A DNA stretch of 8,253 bases from Bacteroidota bacterium. GTDB taxonomy: Bacteria > Bacteroidota > Ignavibacteria > Ignavibacteriales > Melioribacteraceae. Of the stretch, positions 6,215-8,253 are shown piece by piece. The notes beneath the pieces are model-generated. The model had not been told where the DNA came from and made no database searches. It saw nothing but the letters and a program-made list of their open reading frames with translations. Each line of letters begins with the position of its first letter. Positions within the stretch are counted from its first letter, which is position 1. The stretch lies in assembly GCA_023381535.1 (NCBI GenBank), contig JAMCSN010000357.1, positions 1 to 8,253 of the forward strand, given 5' to 3'. Both the position numbers and the translations under genes were made by a program.

Positions 6215-6511
6215 TTATTTTGCAGCTTCTTTCTTTGCAGCTTTCTTTTCTTTCTTCTCGGCTTTCTTTTCAACTTTGGTTTCGTGTTTTTCTTTTTTCT
6301 CAGCCTTCTTTTCAACTTTGGCTTCGTGTTTTTCTTTCTTCTCAGCTTTCTTTTCAACTTTGGCTTCGTGTTTTTCTTTCTTCTCAGCTTTCTTTTCAAC
6401 CTTCATTTCTTTCTTTGCTTTGCCTTCAGCTTTCTTTTGCGGTTGAGCTTGAGCGAAAGCGTTAACAGATACAAAAGCGAGAATTAATAATATTGCTGCT
6501 AACTTCTTCAT
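6215..6511 (-). CDS. Small secreted Lys/Glu/Ala tandem-repeat protein, function unknown
   Basis: The 98-residue product has a signal peptide, MKKLAAILLILAFVSVNAFAQ (1-21), followed by a mature part of 77 residues that is over 40% lysine plus about a quarter glutamate. Most of it is a 14-residue repeat of the type KVEKKAEKKEKHEA, three clear copies with a degenerate unit before them. There are no prolines or glycines in the repeats, so a long charged helix (single alpha-helix or coiled coil) is likely, strongly basic overall. The ATG at 6511 has a good AAGGGAG site 6 nt upstream, and a dedicated terminator follows at 6151-6182, which argues that this low-complexity frame is the real gene. It is divergent from the Rrf2 regulator at 6716. 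No family was recognised. Binding to anionic envelope polymers, nucleic acid or metals (one His per repeat) is possible but unproved. Confidence 0.75.
   Translation of the reverse strand: MKKLAAILLILAFVSVNAFAQAQPQKKAEGKAKKEMKVEKKAEKKEKHEAKVEKKAEKKEKHEAKVEKKAEKKEKHETKVEKKAEKKEKKAAKKEAAK
6271..6396. repeat. 42-bp tandem repeats, three copies plus degenerate flanking units
   Basis: Units start at 6271, 6313 and 6355 with the shared start CAACTTTGG on the + strand. The second and third units are identical over 42 bp, and the first differs at only a few bases. A degenerate unit follows at 6397-6438 and half a unit precedes at about 6241-6270. The period is a multiple of three, so changes in copy number keep the lysine-rich gene in frame. 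The identity of two units indicates recent duplication or homogenisation. Confidence 0.9.
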
Positions 6512-6591
6512 TAGGTACTCCCTTGTTAATTGATTGTTATTTACTTATCGACAATTGAAAATTTATTGTGGAAGTAACTTAACTGCTGGTT

Positions 6592-6624
6592 CATTAAGGA
6601 ACCATTAAAGACAGATTAAAAAAT
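6592..6624. promoter_or_regulatory. Three 11-bp direct repeats with ATTAA core in the divergent promoter region
   Basis: CATTAAGGAAC (6592-6602), CATTAAAGACA (6603-6613) and GATTAAAAAAT (6614-6624) follow each other without gaps, so ATTAA recurs every 11 bp on one DNA face. They lie in the 204-nt region (6512-6715) between the lysine-rich gene (-) and the Rrf2 gene (+), about 80 bp upstream of the former. This could be a regulator site or bent A-tract DNA; AT richness makes chance occurrence possible. No confident -35/-10 pair was seen on either strand in this region. Confidence 0.3.
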
Positions 6625-6665
6625 TTTAATGCAATTGGTTTGATAATGCCAAAAATTTCTCAAAA

Positions 6666-6682
6666 TTTATCCTTCCGATAAA
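6666..6682. promoter_or_regulatory. Possible operator: TTTATC-N5-GATAAA inverted repeat upstream of the Rrf2 gene
   Basis: A 17-bp inverted repeat with perfect 6-bp arms, TTTATC (6666-6671) and GATAAA (6677-6682), ends 33 nt before the ATG of the Rrf2 regulator. Autoregulation through a dyad near the promoter is usual for Rrf2 proteins, but the sequence does not match the IscR or NsrR consensus sites I know. Arms this short in AT-rich DNA are weak evidence. Confidence 0.25.
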
Positions 6683-6715
6683 CTATATTTAATCTTCAAA
6701 AATTAAGGGGGCTTA

Positions 6716-7144
6716 ATGACTGTATTTTTCTCTAAAGCGTGCGAGCTTGGTCTTCAGGCTGTTTTGTATTTATCTGCAAAAGAAAAGAGAATTTTCAACG
6801 CAGAAGAAGTTTCCGGTGAATTAAAAGTTCCAAAGGAATTTGTCTCGAAGGTATTGCAAATACTAACGAGCAGCGGAATCATTGGTTCCAAGAAAGGAAA
6901 AAAGGGTGGGTTTTATCTAGCAAAAGAACCGAGCCAAATTAAACTGATTGATATCGTTGAAGCAATTGACGGTCTCGATGTTTTCAAATCTTGTGTTCTG
7001 GGTTTTCCGGGATGCTCGGTTGAAACACCTTGTCCGGTACATGAAAAATGGGGCAAGCTGCGAGACGAAGCGTACCGGATGTTAAGCGAAGAAACACTGG
7101 AACATTTGAAAGAAAAAACATTCAGCAAAATTTCTTCTTTGTAG
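6716..7144 (+). CDS. Rrf2-family Fe-S cluster transcriptional regulator (IscR/NsrR-like)
   Basis: The 142-residue protein has the length and layout of Rrf2 regulators. An N-terminal winged helix-turn-helix (about 4-70) includes FSKACELGLQAVLYLS, then PKEFVSKVLQILTSSGIIGSKKG and GGFYLAK. A dimerisation helix (IKLIDIVEAIDG) leads to three cysteines, Cys93, Cys100 and Cys106, in CVLGFPGCSVETPCPVH; His109 is near where IscR has a ligand. This signature binds a [2Fe-2S] or [4Fe-4S] cluster that senses iron-sulfur status, oxygen or nitric oxide. The ATG at 6716 is supported by AAGGGGG at 6705-6711. The gene meets the methyltransferase gene tail to tail with 2 nt between stops. The RIC gene two places away suggests an NsrR-like role in nitrosative stress, but IscR-like and NsrR-like proteins cannot be told apart by eye here. 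Confidence 0.92.
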   Translation: MTVFFSKACELGLQAVLYLSAKEKRIFNAEEVSGELKVPKEFVSKVLQILTSSGIIGSKKGKKGGFYLAKEPSQIKLIDIVEAIDGLDVFKSCVLGFPGCSVETPCPVHEKWGKLRDEAYRMLSEETLEHLKEKTFSKISSL

Positions 7145-7146
7145 AA

Positions 7147-7914
7147 TTATTTTGTAGCGGTTATAAACATATCTTTTGATTCAAGCTGATCAAAATTCTC
7201 TCCCTCGAAATTTTTTGAAAATTTTATGCTAACAAATCCCGCCGATTTCAGAAACGAACGAATTTCGTTTTTTCTATGCGGGTAATGCCGCGTTGTAACC
7301 AACCGAAAGTTTTTTGGCTCTTCCACTTTGAAAGATAAAATATTGAAATTAAGGTGCTGCTCGAAAAAATCGTAGAACCGGATTATTGTCACTCCATCGC
7401 GGACTGCTATGTTGTTAACTCTTTTGTTCTGCTTTCTAATAATTTCATAATTTAAAATGTGAAGAAATAATTTCCCGCCGGGTTTTAACAGTCCGCAAAT
7501 TTTCTTTAACACGCTCTTCAATTGTGTACTGTTGAGATGAGCGATAGTATTCCCGACACACACGATGTTCTGGAAATTATTTTTGTAAGCAGCGGGTATT
7601 GATTCTAGCGAAGAAACTTCCGTTTTTATTGTTAGCCCAAACTTGGCGGCATTTTTTTGCGTTTCGTCAATCATCTTTGGCGAAATGTCGAAAGCCGTTA
7701 CGTCATGTCCGTTCATCGCGAGCGCGATGGAATCCAAACCGATGCCGCAGCCCAAATCTGCAGCAGCACCGACTCTTTCAAAAATATTCTTGTACGCTTT
7801 TACTCTAAGCTGAAGATTTTTCTCGAAGTCGATCATCTTTTCATAAAATTCCGAAACGTCGTCGTAAAAATTTGCGGACGATAATAATTTGTTTCCAGTT
7901 TTTTTCATCTTCAT
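7147..7914 (-). CDS. Class I SAM-dependent methyltransferase, substrate unknown
   Basis: The 255-residue soluble protein has a Rossmann-fold methyltransferase domain. Motif I, ADLGCGIG, is at 52-59 and binds S-adenosylmethionine. The acidic residue ending strand 2 is Asp76 in VTAFDISPKMI. The strand-4 region is IVCVGNTIAHL (117-127), and LLKPGGKLFLHI (142-152) is the usual pre-strand-5 loop. IVCVGNTIAHL resembles the CLGNS(L/F)PHL motif of small-molecule N-methyltransferases such as the glycine/sarcosine type, which is only a hint. The C-terminal part (HYPHRKNEIRSFLKSAGF, then FITATK) closes the fold. The ATG at 7914 is used; an ATG two codons on (7908) is equally possible, and neither has a strong Shine-Dalgarno site. 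It follows the RIC gene after 14 nt, so the two are probably cotranscribed. Its 3' end is 2 nt from the Rrf2 stop, with no terminator visible between. Confidence 0.88.
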   Translation of the reverse strand: MKMKKTGNKLLSSANFYDDVSEFYEKMIDFEKNLQLRVKAYKNIFERVGAAADLGCGIGLDSIALAMNGHDVTAFDISPKMIDETQKNAAKFGLTIKTEVSSLESIPAAYKNNFQNIVCVGNTIAHLNSTQLKSVLKKICGLLKPGGKLFLHILNYEIIRKQNKRVNNIAVRDGVTIIRFYDFFEQHLNFNILSFKVEEPKNFRLVTTRHYPHRKNEIRSFLKSAGFVSIKFSKNFEGENFDQLESKDMFITATK

Positions 7915-7928
7915 CTCAAATTGACAGA

Positions 7929-8253
7929 CTATAATTTAAGCAGTTCCTCTTCCAACTCAATGGCTTTCGGAAACAAAATATTGTTTTCTAAGTGTATGTG
8001 TTTATGAAGATCCAACTCGAATTCCTTCAGCTCTTCGTAAGTGACTTTGAAAGTTGTGCATGCATCCTTTGGCAAGGTATAATTATTGGTCAGCTTTTTC
8101 ATGGTACTTAAGACTTCGCCGGCAGAAGAATGTTCTTCTTCCATTCTTCTAATAGGATTCTTGATCGTTCCGTATCCGCCGCTTTTCGGGCGTTCGTTGA
8201 ATTTTTTTGTTTCGGTCAAATAGTGTATTAAAGGAAAAAGAATGTTCTCTTCT
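7929..8253 (-). CDS. RIC/YtfE-ScdA-DnrN family di-iron Fe-S repair protein, C-terminal part (5' partial)
   Basis: The frame is open from the TAG at 7929 to the right edge, giving 107 visible residues; the N-terminal part is outside the window. A TTG at 8219 could be taken for a start. However, the codons before it read EENILFPLIHY, a conserved hemerythrin-like helix, so that TTG is an internal Leu. Further motifs are GYGTIKNPIRRMEEEHSSAG, TNNYTLPKDACTTF and LHKHIHLENNILFPKA. By comparison with E. coli YtfE, the iron ligands correspond to Glu in EENILFP, Glu-His in MEEEH, and His and Glu in HIHLEN. RIC proteins repair iron-sulfur clusters after nitric oxide or peroxide damage in the cytoplasm. 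The gene is followed after 14 nt by the methyltransferase. Family assignment is firm; the promoter is not in the window. Confidence 0.92.
   Translation of the reverse strand, partial: EENILFPLIHYLTETKKFNERPKSGGYGTIKNPIRRMEEEHSSAGEVLSTMKKLTNNYTLPKDACTTFKVTYEELKEFELDLHKHIHLENNILFPKAIELEEELLKL

Noticed and set aside
6271..6396. Regular repeats considered as a CRISPR array
   Set aside because: The 42-bp units are contiguous without unique spacers and lie inside a coding frame; no cas gene is present.
6082..6465. Several long open frames on both strands over the lysine-rich repeat region
   Set aside because: The 42-bp repeat is low in complexity and keeps other frames open. Only the - strand frame at 6215-6511 has a signal peptide, a good ribosome site and a matching terminator.
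7599..7884. Open frames on the + strand opposite the methyltransferase
   Set aside because: The - strand frame contains clear SAM-binding motifs; the + strand frames overlap each other in different phases and have no recognisable features.

Overview
The window most likely comes from a member of the Ignavibacteria (Bacteroidetes/Chlorobi group). The strongest evidence is the C-terminal type IX secretion (T9SS) sorting domain of the large exported protein. Its motifs YQNYPNPFNPST, KVYDLLGREVSTLVNEEK and LPSGVYFYRL are the wording typical of that lineage. Two small outer-membrane barrels with Bacteroidetes-type signal peptides ending in AQ agree with this, as do the AT-rich spacers and often weak Shine-Dalgarno sites. 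The assignment rests on recognition only; no search was run.

Left part (1-255): the 3' end of an RlpA-like cell-wall protein gene on the + strand, followed by a strong bidirectional terminator at 202-232.

Central part (255-5977, all on the - strand, so transcription runs right to left): a secreted 14-repeat beta-propeller protein with a T9SS sorting domain, then a CusR/CopR-like OmpR-family response regulator, its membrane histidine kinase, and two small outer-membrane barrel proteins. The propeller, regulator and kinase genes are closely spaced (39 and 7 nt). A 173-nt gap before the barrels contains a sigma70-like promoter and a cluster of TGTCA/TGACA boxes in 11-bp phase. The set looks like an envelope sensing and response cassette, with the regulator possibly acting on the barrel promoter; that link is inference. 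The propeller gene also carries two 28-bp palindromic elements in the same reading frame inside its sorting domain.

Right part (6151-8253): a small secreted lysine-rich protein built from 42-bp tandem repeats, with its own terminator, is divergent from an Rrf2-family regulator that has the three-cysteine Fe-S signature (IscR/NsrR-like). Convergent with the regulator is a - strand pair: a class I methyltransferase and, upstream of it, the 3' part of a RIC (YtfE/ScdA/DnrN) di-iron Fe-S repair protein gene that runs off the window edge. An Fe-S Rrf2 regulator beside RIC is a familiar nitrosative or oxidative stress arrangement; the methyltransferase is the unexplained member.

I saw no rRNA, tRNA, CRISPR array, insertion sequence or prophage gene. 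No gene-free stretch exceeds 300 nt. The longest are 6512-6715 (divergent promoter region), 6026-6214 (terminator plus the leader of the propeller gene) and 1553-1725.
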